The notes beneath the pieces were generated by a model. That model saw nothing but the letters and a program-made list of their open reading frames with translations. It did no database searches and was not told where the DNA came from. Position numbers and translations under genes: made by a program. Below are positions 1 to 7,979 of a stretch of DNA of 64,000 nt, in pieces; the first letter of the stretch is position 1; each line of letters opens with the position of its first letter. The stretch lies in contig NZ_LAVS01000013.1 in assembly GCF_000986865.1 (NCBI RefSeq), forward strand, positions 1 through 64,000, given 5' to 3'. The DNA comes from Rheinheimera mesophila (GTDB taxonomy: Bacteria; Pseudomonadota; Gammaproteobacteria; Enterobacterales; Alteromonadaceae).

Positions 1-192
1 ACCGTGGTAATTCAGCGGGGCAGGGATAGCCTGCTGGACATTGACAATATAGTTATGGCATATGGTGTTCAGCTCTTCGGTGGTGACACCGGCTTTGACG
101 TATGGCTCAATCATCTCTAATACTTCGGCGGCCAGTTTGCCTGCCACACGCATTTTTTCGATCTGATCTGCTGTTTTAATAATCGCGGCCAT
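1..192 (-). CDS. map: Methionine aminopeptidase, type I (N-terminal part)
   Basis: The first 64 codons of a type I methionine aminopeptidase, the metalloenzyme that removes the initiator Met from nascent proteins. The gene runs off the left edge, so the metal-binding and catalytic residues lie outside the window. The visible part starts MAAIIKTADQIEKMRVAGKL and continues with the family's conserved N-terminal helices (EVLEMIEPYVKAGVTTEEL, then LNYHG at the edge). The ATG at 190-192 fits the usual MetAP start. It is divergent from rpsB, an arrangement conserved in gammaproteobacteria. The family call is secure although only about a quarter of the protein is present. Confidence 0.93.
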   Translation of the reverse strand, partial: MAAIIKTADQIEKMRVAGKLAAEVLEMIEPYVKAGVTTEELNTICHNYIVNVQQAIPAPLNYHG

Positions 193-237
193 GCCATCTC
201 TCTCTTGCTGTGAATAGCTGTAAAAATACACATTTCA

Positions 238-266
238 TTGTGTTTCAAGGGTGCTTATGGTATAAA
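238..266 (+). promoter_or_regulatory. Sigma-70 promoter of rpsB-tsf
   Basis: A -35 TTGTGT at 238-243 and a -10 TATAAA at 261-266 are separated by exactly 17 bp. The bases after the -10 are a GC-rich discriminator (GCGCGCCGCG, 268-277), a feature of stringently controlled ribosomal promoters. Transcription would start near 273 and leave a leader of about 170 nt before rpsB. Confidence 0.7.
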
Positions 267-272
267 GCGCGC

Positions 273-440
273 CGCGATTTGGCAAATCAGATTCTGTCAA
301 AAACGCAAAACGCAGATTAAAACTGCAATTAACTAAACAACACACATACATCGACACATAAGCCGGGGTGCTGCAACTCATTGAGTTTCAGTCGGTTTTA
401 TGGGGTGTATGGAGGCCCAACCCCATTACTAAGGAATATT
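273..440 (+). promoter_or_regulatory. Structured 5' leader of rpsB-tsf, probable S2 autoregulation site
   Basis: The leader has two hairpins just before the ribosome binding site. One is a stem at 371-390 (CTG-AACTC / GAGTT-CAG, one mismatch, loop ATT). The other is TGGGGT (401-406) paired with ACCCCA (420-425). The Shine-Dalgarno AAGGA (431-435) follows directly. In E. coli S2 represses the rpsB-tsf mRNA through its leader. Placing that mechanism here is inference from position and structure. Confidence 0.5.
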
Positions 441-444
441 TATA

Positions 445-1173
445 ATGGCAAAAGTTTCTATGCGCGATATGCTCCAGGCGGGCGTACATTTCGGTCACCA
501 AACACGTTACTGGAACCCAAAAATGAAGCCATTCATTTTCGGCGCTCGTAACCGTGTTCACATCATCAACCTGGAACAAACTGTTCCAATGATGAACGAT
601 GCTCTGGCTTTCATTCAGTCTGTTGCTGCTAAAAAAGGCAAAATCCTGTTTGTTGGTACTAAGCGCGCTGCCTCTGAAGCGATCAAAGAAGCTGCTTTGC
701 AAGTTGACCAGTACTATGTAAACCACCGCTGGTTGGGTGGCATGCTGACGAACTGGAAAACTGTTCGCCAGTCTATCAAGCGTTTAAAAGACCTGGAATC
801 TCAGAGCCAGGACGGTACTTTCGACAAGCTGACCAAAAAAGAAGCTTTAGACCGTACCCGTGAAATGGACAAGCTGGAAAAAAGCTTAGGCGGTATCAAA
901 GACATGGGCGGCTTGCCTGATGTTCTGTTTGTGATCGATGCCGACCACGAACACATTGCAATTAAAGAAGCCAACAACCTGGGTATCCCAGTAGTATCTA
1001 TCGTTGATACGAACTCTGACCCTAAAGGTGTTGACTTTGTGATCCCTGGTAACGATGACGCTATCCGCGCTATCCAGTTATACCTGGGCGCAGTCAACCA
1101 GGCCATCACTGAAGGCCGCAGCAAAAACATCGAAGTTCAGGCTGAATCTGAAAACTTCGTCGCTGCTGAATAA
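445..1173 (+). CDS. rpsB: 30S ribosomal protein S2
   Basis: Ribosomal protein S2 binds late to the 30S head/body junction and is needed to recruit S1. The 242 residues match the usual length (E. coli 241). The N-terminus ([19 protein letters not shown]) and the blocks [17 protein letters not shown] and [13 protein letters not shown] are family hallmarks, as is [19 protein letters not shown]. The ATG is preceded by AAGGA 9 nt upstream. It is first in an rpsB-tsf unit with its own strong promoter and structured leader. Confidence 0.98.
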   Translation: MAKVSMRDMLQAGVHFGHQTRYWNPKMKPFIFGARNRVHIINLEQTVPMMNDALAFIQSVAAKKGKILFVGTKRAASEAIKEAALQVDQYYVNHRWLGGMLTNWKTVRQSIKRLKDLESQSQDGTFDKLTKKEALDRTREMDKLEKSLGGIKDMGGLPDVLFVIDADHEHIAIKEANNLGIPVVSIVDTNSDPKGVDFVIPGNDDAIRAIQLYLGAVNQAITEGRSKNIEVQAESENFVAAE

Positions 1174-1186
1174 TTGCATTGTCTCT

Positions 1187-1260
1187 GTAGCCTTGTCATC
1201 AAGGCTACATCCAGGACAGGTATAAAGCAGGTTTAAACATACAGGGGCATTTGCCCCTGT
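1187..1260 (+). terminator. Two strong hairpins between rpsB and tsf (attenuator or processing site)
   Basis: The 120-nt gap holds two perfect stem-loops. GTAGCCTTG (1187-1195) pairs with CAAGGCTAC (1200-1208) around TCAT. ACAGGGGCA (1241-1249) pairs with TGCCCCTGT (1252-1260) around TT. The second is followed only by TTGTCC, not a true U-run, so a partial terminator, mRNA-stabilising or processing structure is more likely than full termination. Confidence 0.5.
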
Positions 1261-1293
1261 TTGTCCACGAAAAAATTTTGTGAGGAACTTCCC

Positions 1294-2166
1294 ATGGCTG
1301 TAACTGCCGGTTTAGTAAAAGAATTACGCGAGCGCACTGGCGCTGGCATGATGGACTGCAAAAAAGCGTTAGAAGAAACTGCAGGTGACATCGAAGGCGC
1401 AATCGAATTAATGCGTAAAAATGGTCAGGCTAAAGCTGCCAAGAAAGCAGGTCGTATTGCTGCTGAAGGTACTGTAATCACCCGCGTTGGCGGTGGTTAT
1501 GCAGTAGCTATCGAATTTAACTGTGAAACAGATTTCGTCGGCCGTGACGCAAGCTTCCTGGCTTTTGCTAACGCTGCTGCTGATCTGGCTCATGCCAACA
1601 AGCTGTTCACTGTAGAAGAGCTGTCAGCAGCTCAACTGGGCGACAGCACTGTGGAAGAAGCCCGCGCTACCCTGGTGACTAAAATCGGTGAAAATATCGC
1701 TATCCGCCGTATCTCTGTAGTTCAGGGCGACGTGATTGGTCAGTACACTCACTCAGGCCGTATCGGTGTGTTAGTGGTACTGGAAGGCGGTAACGAAGAT
1801 ATCGCTAAAGACGTGGCTATGCACGTTGCTGCGAACAACCCTTCCTTCCTGACTCCAGAGTCAGTGCCTGCTGAAGTGGTTGCTAAAGAGCAGGAAATCC
1901 AGATCGAAATCGCGATCAACAGCGGCAAGCCAAAAGAAATCGCAGAGAAGATGGTTGCTGGTCGTATGACCAAGTTCACCGGCGAAGTTTCTTTAACTGG
2001 CCAGCCTTTCGTTAAAGATCCTTCAATCACTACAGGTGATTTCCTGAAACAAAACGGTGCTAAAGCTGTTAGCTTCATCCGTTTAGAAGTAGGTGAAGGC
2101 ATCGAGAAGCAGGAAACTGATTTCGCTGCTGAAGTTGCTGCACAAATCGCTGCTGCGAAGAAGTAA
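1294..2166 (+). CDS. tsf: Elongation factor Ts
   Basis: EF-Ts is the guanine-nucleotide exchange factor for EF-Tu. The true start is the ATG at 1294 ([20 protein letters not shown]), preceded by TGAGGAA. An in-frame TTG at 1261 lies on the 3' side of the hairpin before the gene and is not a credible start. At 290 residues it is slightly longer than E. coli EF-Ts (283). The N-terminal UBA-like domain with [13 protein letters not shown] and the EF-Tu contact motif [10 protein letters not shown] are intact. It is cotranscribed with rpsB and followed by a clear terminator. Confidence 0.98.
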   Translation: MAVTAGLVKELRERTGAGMMDCKKALEETAGDIEGAIELMRKNGQAKAAKKAGRIAAEGTVITRVGGGYAVAIEFNCETDFVGRDASFLAFANAAADLAHANKLFTVEELSAAQLGDSTVEEARATLVTKIGENIAIRRISVVQGDVIGQYTHSGRIGVLVVLEGGNEDIAKDVAMHVAANNPSFLTPESVPAEVVAKEQEIQIEIAINSGKPKEIAEKMVAGRMTKFTGEVSLTGQPFVKDPSITTGDFLKQNGAKAVSFIRLEVGEGIEKQETDFAAEVAAQIAAAKK

Positions 2167-2202
2167 TTTACGCTTTAGCAATGCTTTGAAACCAGCTAGA
2201 AT

Positions 2203-2239
2203 AACCGCGACCTGACCTTCGTCTGTCGCGGTTTTTTTT
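2203..2239 (+). terminator. Rho-independent terminator of rpsB-tsf
   Basis: AACCGCGAC (2203-2211) pairs perfectly with GTCGCGGTT (2225-2233), followed by a run of eight T (2232-2239). It separates the translation genes from pyrH. Confidence 0.88.
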
Positions 2240-2345
2240 AGCCATCTTTTAGCTAAATGCTGGTCGCAGTTATCGCTGTTTTAAGCTGACTGTGTTCACA
2301 TGACCCGACTTCAAGGTCGTACTATCCAGATATAAAGAGGACCAC

Positions 2346-3083
2346 ATGAGCAATCCAAAACTCGCCTATAGAAGAATTTTATTAAAACTCAGTGGTGAAG
2401 CCCTGATGGGTGAAGAGGGCTTTGGTATAGACCCTAAAGTGTTGGATCGGATGGCTCAGGAAATCAAAGAGCTGGTCGAATTAGGTATTCAGGTTGCGAT
2501 TGTGATTGGTGGTGGCAATATTTTTCGTGGTGAGGGCTTAGCCAAAGCCGGCATGAACCGTGTGGTCGGTGACCATATGGGGATGTTAGCCACTGTAATG
2601 AATGGTCTGGCGATGCGTGATGCGTTGCACCGTGCTTTTGTCAATGCCCGTTTGATGTCGGCCATCCCGTTAAACGGTGTTTGTGATGACTATAACTGGG
2701 CTGAAGCCATCAGCTTATTAAAGTCAGGCCGTGTGGTGATTTTCTCTGCAGGTACTGGTAATCCATTTTTTACTACAGATTCAGCCGCCTGTTTACGTGG
2801 TATTGAAATTGAAGCTGATGCAGTATTAAAAGCCACCAAAGTCAATGGTGTGTACTCAGCAGACCCGGTCAAAGATCCAAATGCCACCATGTACAGCAAA
2901 TTAAGCTACACAGAAGTGCTGGAAAAAGAGTTAAAAGTGATGGATTTAGCTGCTTTCACTTTAGCACGTGACCACAGTTTGCAAATTCGTGTATTCAATA
3001 TGAATACACCCGGTGCACTGAAACGAGTGGTTATGGGTGAAGAAGAAGGCACAGTGATCGACCACGCCGAGAAATTACAGTAA
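2346..3083 (+). CDS. pyrH: UMP kinase
   Basis: PyrH phosphorylates UMP to UDP in pyrimidine nucleotide synthesis and belongs to the amino-acid-kinase fold rather than the NMP kinases. The 245 residues match the family. [14 protein letters not shown] near the N-terminus, the glycine loop [21 protein letters not shown] and the C-terminal region around [13 protein letters not shown] are all present. An AAGAGG ribosome binding site lies just before the ATG. It follows the tsf terminator, so it probably has its own promoter in 2240-2340, although no clear hexamer pair was found there. It precedes frr as in most gammaproteobacteria. Confidence 0.98.
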   Translation: MSNPKLAYRRILLKLSGEALMGEEGFGIDPKVLDRMAQEIKELVELGIQVAIVIGGGNIFRGEGLAKAGMNRVVGDHMGMLATVMNGLAMRDALHRAFVNARLMSAIPLNGVCDDYNWAEAISLLKSGRVVIFSAGTGNPFFTTDSAACLRGIEIEADAVLKATKVNGVYSADPVKDPNATMYSKLSYTEVLEKELKVMDLAAFTLARDHSLQIRVFNMNTPGALKRVVMGEEEGTVIDHAEKLQ

Positions 3084-3128
3084 ACTAACTGCCACTTTTT
3101 TGGTGTAGCAAAAAAAGGAATAGCCAAA

Positions 3129-3686
3129 GTGATTAACGATATTCTCAAAGACAGCAAAACCCGGATGGAAAAAAGCGTTGAAGCGCTGAAAAGCCAATTG
3201 TCCAAAATCCGTACCGGCCGTGCTCACCCAAGTTTATTAGACGGTATTCAGGTGTCTTATTATGGTGCCAGTACACCATTACGTCAGGTGGCTAACGTGT
3301 CTGTAGAAGATGCCCGCACTCTGACGATCAGCGTATTTGATAAAACGCTGATCCAGCCTGTGGAGAAAGCTATTCTGCAGTCTGATTTAGGTTTAAACCC
3401 AATGAGTGCTGGTACTACGATTCGTGTACCCTTGCCTCCGCTGACGGAAGAGCGTCGTCGTGATTTAGTCAAAGTAGTGCGTGGCGAAGCCGAAGGTGCC
3501 CGTGTTGCAGTACGTAATATTCGTCGGGATGCCAATGCTGATTTCAAAGCCTTATTAAAAGACAAAGAAATTGGTGAAGACGAAGAGCGTAAAGCCACTG
3601 AAGAAGTTCAAAAGCTGACCGATGCTTTCGTCAAGAAAGTAGACGAAGTGTTAGCGGACAAAGAAAAAGAGTTGATGGAAGTTTAA
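3129..3686 (+). CDS. frr: Ribosome recycling factor
   Basis: RRF splits post-termination ribosomes together with EF-G. The 185 residues equal E. coli RRF. The start is GTG (3129) with AAGG about 9 nt upstream; translation begins [20 protein letters not shown]. Conserved motifs include [29 protein letters not shown] and RRDANADFK in the three-helix domain I. It is cotranscribed with pyrH (45-nt gap). Confidence 0.98.
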   Translation: MINDILKDSKTRMEKSVEALKSQLSKIRTGRAHPSLLDGIQVSYYGASTPLRQVANVSVEDARTLTISVFDKTLIQPVEKAILQSDLGLNPMSAGTTIRVPLPPLTEERRRDLVKVVRGEAEGARVAVRNIRRDANADFKALLKDKEIGEDEERKATEEVQKLTDAFVKKVDEVLADKEKELMEV

Positions 3687-3713
3687 GACTTCCTGCCCTG
3701 ATTAGGGAAATAG

Positions 3714-3746
3714 CGCCGTGTAGGGTATACTTCGCGGCGTTTTTTA
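3714..3746 (+). terminator. Weak terminator-like hairpin after frr
   Basis: CGCCG (3714-3718) can pair with CGGCG (3735-3739) around a 16-nt loop, followed by T6. The stem is short, so partial termination at best. Confidence 0.35.
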
Positions 3747-3770
3747 TTCTTGTGACAAGGTCAGATTCAG

Positions 3771-4538
3771 ATGACAGAAGTGCAAACCGCGTTACAAAAC
3801 GCGTTGCCACAACATGTCGCCATTATCATGGACGGCAACGGACGCTGGGCTGAACGGCAAGGCAGACCCCGGGTATGGGGTCATAAAAAAGGTGTTGACG
3901 CAGTACGTCGTGCCGTGAGCTTTTGCCGGAAATTAGGTATCCAGTCTCTTACCTTATTTGCCTTTAGCAGTGAAAACTGGCGTCGGCCTGAAGATGAAGT
4001 CAGTGGCCTGATGCAACTGTTTTTGCTGGTATTACAGCAGGAAGTGAAAACCCTGCACAAAAACAATGTACGGCTGAATATTATTGGAGACTTGTCTCCT
4101 TTTAGCGACAAACTAAAACAACATATTAAAGAGGCGCAACAGCTTACAGCTCAGAATACAGCCTTGACCCTGAATGTGGCTGCTAATTATGGCGGTCGTT
4201 GGGACATAGTACAGGCCGCTCAGCAATTGGCTCAGAAAGTTGCGGATGGGGCACTGACAGCTACACAAATTGACGAACAGATGTTGTCAGGCTGCATGCA
4301 GATGCATGATCAACCGGAACTGGATTTAATGATCCGTACCGGTGGTGATGTCCGCATCAGTAACTTTTTGTTGTGGCAGGCTGCGTATGCTGAGTTATGG
4401 TTTACCGAAACTTTATGGCCTGACTTTGATGATCAGGTATTTTCGGAGGCTTTGGCAACCTACGCTAGTCGAGAGCGGCGTTTTGGTTGTACCGGAGCAC
4501 AAATCCGTGAGCTGGCAATGCGTCCGATACAAGGATAA
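3771..4538 (+). CDS. uppS: Undecaprenyl diphosphate synthase (cis-prenyltransferase)
   Basis: UppS (IspU) condenses eight isopentenyl diphosphates onto farnesyl diphosphate to make the C55 lipid carrier for peptidoglycan and O-antigen. The signature [10 protein letters not shown] is at residues 18-27, with the catalytic Asp in the MDGNGR loop. [11 protein letters not shown] and the C-terminal [16 protein letters not shown] block complete the active site. The 255 residues are normal length. It is followed 5 nt later by cdsA, so lipid carrier and phospholipid precursor synthesis are coupled. Confidence 0.97.
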   Translation: MTEVQTALQNALPQHVAIIMDGNGRWAERQGRPRVWGHKKGVDAVRRAVSFCRKLGIQSLTLFAFSSENWRRPEDEVSGLMQLFLLVLQQEVKTLHKNNVRLNIIGDLSPFSDKLKQHIKEAQQLTAQNTALTLNVAANYGGRWDIVQAAQQLAQKVADGALTATQIDEQMLSGCMQMHDQPELDLMIRTGGDVRISNFLLWQAAYAELWFTETLWPDFDDQVFSEALATYASRERRFGCTGAQIRELAMRPIQG

Positions 4539-4543
4539 CCAAT

Positions 4544-5407
4544 TTGTTTAAGCAACGAGTGATTACAGCCCTGATCATGGCGCCTCTGGCGTTAGCCGCA
4601 GTTTTTTTCCTTCCTTTACATTATTTCGCTATTTTTATTGCTGCCGCTTTTCTGATCGGAGCCTGGGAATGGAGTTTATTTTGCGGTTACACCACAAAAT
4701 CCAGTCAATACAGCTTTATCAGTGTAGTGGCGCTGAGCATGGCATTAATTTATTGGCAATTGCCAGACACCGCCTATTGGCCTGTGCAGTTGGACCAGCT
4801 CAGTAACAGTGTATTGGCACTGGGGGTGATTTGGTGGTTGATTGCTGTACTTTTGGTGTTAAGTTATCCGCGCAGCAGTCAGAGTTGGGCTCAGGGGCAT
4901 CTTCGCCGCGCTTTGATGGGCTGGTTCACTTTAGTTCCAGCCTGGACGGCCTTACTACTGATCCGCTCTGTTGATTTTTATCAATCCAGTTACACCGGTG
5001 CCTGGTTGATTTGTCTACTGTTGGGTATTGTTTGGGCTGCCGATATAGGTGGTTATTTTATTGGTAAACCTTTTGGTAAACGTAAGCTATTACCTGCGGT
5101 CAGTCCTGGGAAAACGCTGGAAGGTATGCTCGGTGGTATCGGCTTTGTGATGCTGCTGGTGACTGCTGTGGCTTATCATCTGGGCTTCCCGGAAGAGACG
5201 GCAACCTGGTATCTGGCCGCTTTAGTACTGACCATTTTGTCGGTATTTGGTGATTTAAGTGAAAGTATGTTTAAACGAGTGGCCGGTTTAAAAGACAGCG
5301 GCAGTATCATACCGGGGCATGGTGGTATTTTAGATCGTATTGACAGTCTGACAGCCACAGCGCCGTTATACGCTGTCCTGGTCGCACTGATTGGAGGTTT
5401 CGCGTAA
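4544..5407 (+). CDS. cdsA: Phosphatidate cytidylyltransferase (CDP-diglyceride synthase)
   Basis: CdsA makes CDP-diacylglycerol from phosphatidate and CTP for all phospholipids. The 287-residue protein has about eight hydrophobic segments. Its C-terminal family signature, SESMFKR...LKDSGSIIPGHGGILDRIDS, is near residues 243-272. The start is TTG (4544) with AAGGA 8 nt upstream at 4531-4535; no ATG is available nearby and the resulting FKQRVITALI N-terminus fits the family. Its stop overlaps the dxr start by one base (TAATG). Confidence 0.96.
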   Translation: MFKQRVITALIMAPLALAAVFFLPLHYFAIFIAAAFLIGAWEWSLFCGYTTKSSQYSFISVVALSMALIYWQLPDTAYWPVQLDQLSNSVLALGVIWWLIAVLLVLSYPRSSQSWAQGHLRRALMGWFTLVPAWTALLLIRSVDFYQSSYTGAWLICLLLGIVWAADIGGYFIGKPFGKRKLLPAVSPGKTLEGMLGGIGFVMLLVTAVAYHLGFPEETATWYLAALVLTILSVFGDLSESMFKRVAGLKDSGSIIPGHGGILDRIDSLTATAPLYAVLVALIGGFA

Positions 5408-6600
5408 TGCGAAGCCTGGTGATCCTTGGCGCAACGGGCTCCATTGGCTGTAACACACTAGATGTGGTTGCCATGCATCCACAGCTCTATCAGGTGTTGG
5501 GGTTAACAGGAGCCACTCAGGTTGAGAAGCTGTTTTCTCAAATTCAGCAATTTAATCCCCGCTACGCAGTCATGACCGATGCACAAGCAGCTCATCAGCT
5601 ACGGCAACTGGTCAAAGAGGCTGGCCTACCCACTGAAGTCTGGTCCGGTGCACAGGCGCTGTGTGATTTGGCTGCTCATCCGGATGCTGACATAGTGATG
5701 GCCGCCATTGTTGGTGCTGCGGGTTTATTGCCCACGCTGGCGGCGGTTGAGCAGGGCAAAACCGTGTTGCTGGCCAACAAAGAAGCGCTGGTGATGAGTG
5801 GTGAACTCTTTATCAATAAAGTGCAGCAACATGGTGCTACGTTATTGCCGATCGACAGCGAACATAACGCTATTTTTCAGTGTTTACCTGCGCAGTTACA
5901 GCAAAACACCGCCACACAAAAATTGGCTGATTTTGGCATCAGTAAGCTGTTATTGACCGGCAGTGGTGGCCCGTTTTTGCGCAAAGCACTGTCAGAGTTT
6001 GCACACATTACTCCCGCTCAGGCTGTGGCTCACCCCAATTGGGTGATGGGGCAGAAAATCTCAGTAGACAGCGCCACTATGATGAACAAAGGCCTGGAGT
6101 TTATTGAAGCCCGCTGGTTGTTTAACTGTGCGGCTGATGATATTCAGGTGGTGATTCATCCACAAAGTATTATTCATTCGATGGTGCAATACACCGACGG
6201 TTCAGTGTTGGCACAGTTGGGCCAGCCTGATATGCGTACTCCGATAGCTCACGCACTGGCCTATCCTCAGCGGATCCAAACCAATGTGAAGCCACTGAAT
6301 TTTTTTGAGCTGGCTGACTTTAGTTTCTCCAAACCAGAGCCAGAACGTTACCCTAATTTGTATCTGGCAATCGCAGCTTGTGGTTATGGCCAGGGCGCGA
6401 CGACCGCATTAAATGCAGCCAACGAAATCGCAGTGGCCGCGTTTTTAGCAGGTCAAATAAGTTTTACCGATATAGCGCGTTTGAATCAGGCCGCACTGGG
6501 GCGTTTTGCCACGGTAAAAGCGCCTGATTTAGAGAGCATTTTGGACCTGGATCAGCAGGCCAGAGCTTATGTGCACGATCAATTGAAAAAGGTGAGTTAA
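5407..6600 (+). CDS. dxr: 1-deoxy-D-xylulose 5-phosphate reductoisomerase
   Basis: Dxr (IspC) converts DXP to MEP with NADPH, the committed step of the non-mevalonate isoprenoid pathway. The 397 residues match E. coli (398). The NADPH loop GATGSIG is at residues 8-14. AIVGAAGL, LLANKEALV and the metal/substrate motif PIDSEHNAIFQ are intact, followed by NWVMGQKISVDSATMMNKG. It overlaps cdsA and rseP by one base at each end, implying translational coupling. It supplies precursors to UppS encoded just upstream. Confidence 0.97.
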   Translation: MRSLVILGATGSIGCNTLDVVAMHPQLYQVLGLTGATQVEKLFSQIQQFNPRYAVMTDAQAAHQLRQLVKEAGLPTEVWSGAQALCDLAAHPDADIVMAAIVGAAGLLPTLAAVEQGKTVLLANKEALVMSGELFINKVQQHGATLLPIDSEHNAIFQCLPAQLQQNTATQKLADFGISKLLLTGSGGPFLRKALSEFAHITPAQAVAHPNWVMGQKISVDSATMMNKGLEFIEARWLFNCAADDIQVVIHPQSIIHSMVQYTDGSVLAQLGQPDMRTPIAHALAYPQRIQTNVKPLNFFELADFSFSKPEPERYPNLYLAIAACGYGQGATTALNAANEIAVAAFLAGQISFTDIARLNQAALGRFATVKAPDLESILDLDQQARAYVHDQLKKVS

Positions 6601-7952
6601 TGTCGGGTTTTATCTGGAATTTAATCAGCTTTGTAGTGGCCATTGGTCTGCTGGTGACAGTGCATGAGTTTGGCCACTTCTGGATAGCGCGAAAAAACAA
6701 GGTGCTGGTCAAGCGGTTCTCAATAGGTTTTGGTAAAGCCATTTATAGCTGGCGTGATAAACAAGGCACAGAGTTTGTGATTGCGATGATCCCGCTGGGC
6801 GGTTATGTCCGCATGCTGGATGAGCGGATTGACCCTGTATTGCCGCAGTTTAAAGACTTGAGTTTTAACAGCAAAACCGTGTGGCAACGTATGGCCATAG
6901 TGTCTGCCGGTCCTGTTGCTAATTTCCTGTTTGCTATCCTATTGCTCTGGGGCATGTATTTAATTGGTGTGCCGAATATTAAGCCCGTGATAGGGCAGAT
7001 CACTGCTGAGTCTATTGCCGCCAAAGCAGGTGTCCCGTCCGACGCCCAAATAACCGCTATCAACGGTGAGGCGGTGGAAGACTGGCGCGCTATTAGTTTA
7101 TTGCTGGTGGAGCAGGTGGGCAGCCAGACGGTGAATATCACGGTACAACAGCTTGAGGGCAGCGACCAAAGTTATCAGTTGGATTTAACCGATTGGGTGT
7201 TTGATCCGGATAAACAAAGTGTGTTTGGCAGTCTAGGTATAGAGCCACTGCGTCCGGAAGTGTTAAACGAAATCAGCCAGATCCAGCCTGGCTCAGCGGC
7301 TGAAACTGCCGGTTTGCAGCTAGGTGATAAATTAATTTCAGTCGACGCTAAGCCGGTTGCCGACTGGAACTCGTTGGTAACCTTGGTACAAAACAGCCCT
7401 GACAAGCCTTTGCTTTTTGGTATTGAACGCCAGGGGCAGGCCATGGAGATCCTGGTCACCCCACAAAGCCGTGAAATGGCGGATGGTTTTCACCAGGGCT
7501 ATTTAGGCGTCAGTCCAAAAGTTTTACCCTGGCCTGAGCATTTATTGTTCACTCAGCAATATGGCCCTGTACAGGCCGCTGTTGTTGGGGTAGAAAAGAC
7601 ATGGCAATTGGTGCGCTTAAGCTTTTCCATGATTGGAAAATTCATTTTTGGTGATATTTCTGTCAAACATTTAAGTGGACCAATTTCGATAGCACAAGGC
7701 GCTGGAACCAGCGCAGATATTGGCTTGATTGCCTTTATTTCCTTTCTGGCACTGATCAGCGTCAACCTTGGGGTGATAAATTTACTGCCCCTGCCTATTT
7801 TGGATGGTGGCCATTTAATGTATCTTGTGCTGGAACTAATACGCGGCAAACCTGTCTCTGAGAAGGCGCAGGAGCTGGGTTTCCGGATCGGAGCTCTGTT
7901 GCTGCTGACATTAATGGGAATTGCGCTGCTCAACGATATTTCTCGTTTGTAA
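6600..7952 (+). CDS. rseP: Site-2 metalloprotease RseP
   Basis: RseP is an inner-membrane zinc protease that cuts anti-sigma RseA within the membrane after DegS and also clears signal peptides. The zinc motif HEFGH is at residues 22-26 in the first membrane segment. The second metal ligand is in NLLPLPILDGGHL near the C-terminus. Two PDZ domains fill the periplasmic middle (roughly 120-310), with GVPSDAQITAINGEAV marking the first and AGLQLGDKLISVDAK the second. The 450 residues equal E. coli. It directly precedes bamA, the usual order. Confidence 0.97.
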   Translation: MSGFIWNLISFVVAIGLLVTVHEFGHFWIARKNKVLVKRFSIGFGKAIYSWRDKQGTEFVIAMIPLGGYVRMLDERIDPVLPQFKDLSFNSKTVWQRMAIVSAGPVANFLFAILLLWGMYLIGVPNIKPVIGQITAESIAAKAGVPSDAQITAINGEAVEDWRAISLLLVEQVGSQTVNITVQQLEGSDQSYQLDLTDWVFDPDKQSVFGSLGIEPLRPEVLNEISQIQPGSAAETAGLQLGDKLISVDAKPVADWNSLVTLVQNSPDKPLLFGIERQGQAMEILVTPQSREMADGFHQGYLGVSPKVLPWPEHLLFTQQYGPVQAAVVGVEKTWQLVRLSFSMIGKFIFGDISVKHLSGPISIAQGAGTSADIGLIAFISFLALISVNLGVINLLPLPILDGGHLMYLVLELIRGKPVSEKAQELGFRIGALLLLTLMGIALLNDISRL

Positions 7953-7979
7953 TAAACTAATCAAAAGTAGTCCAAAACA

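Noticed and set aside
388-726. Minus-strand frame overlapping the rpsB leader and gene
   Set aside because: Lies opposite a highly conserved ribosomal gene and lacks any family resemblance.
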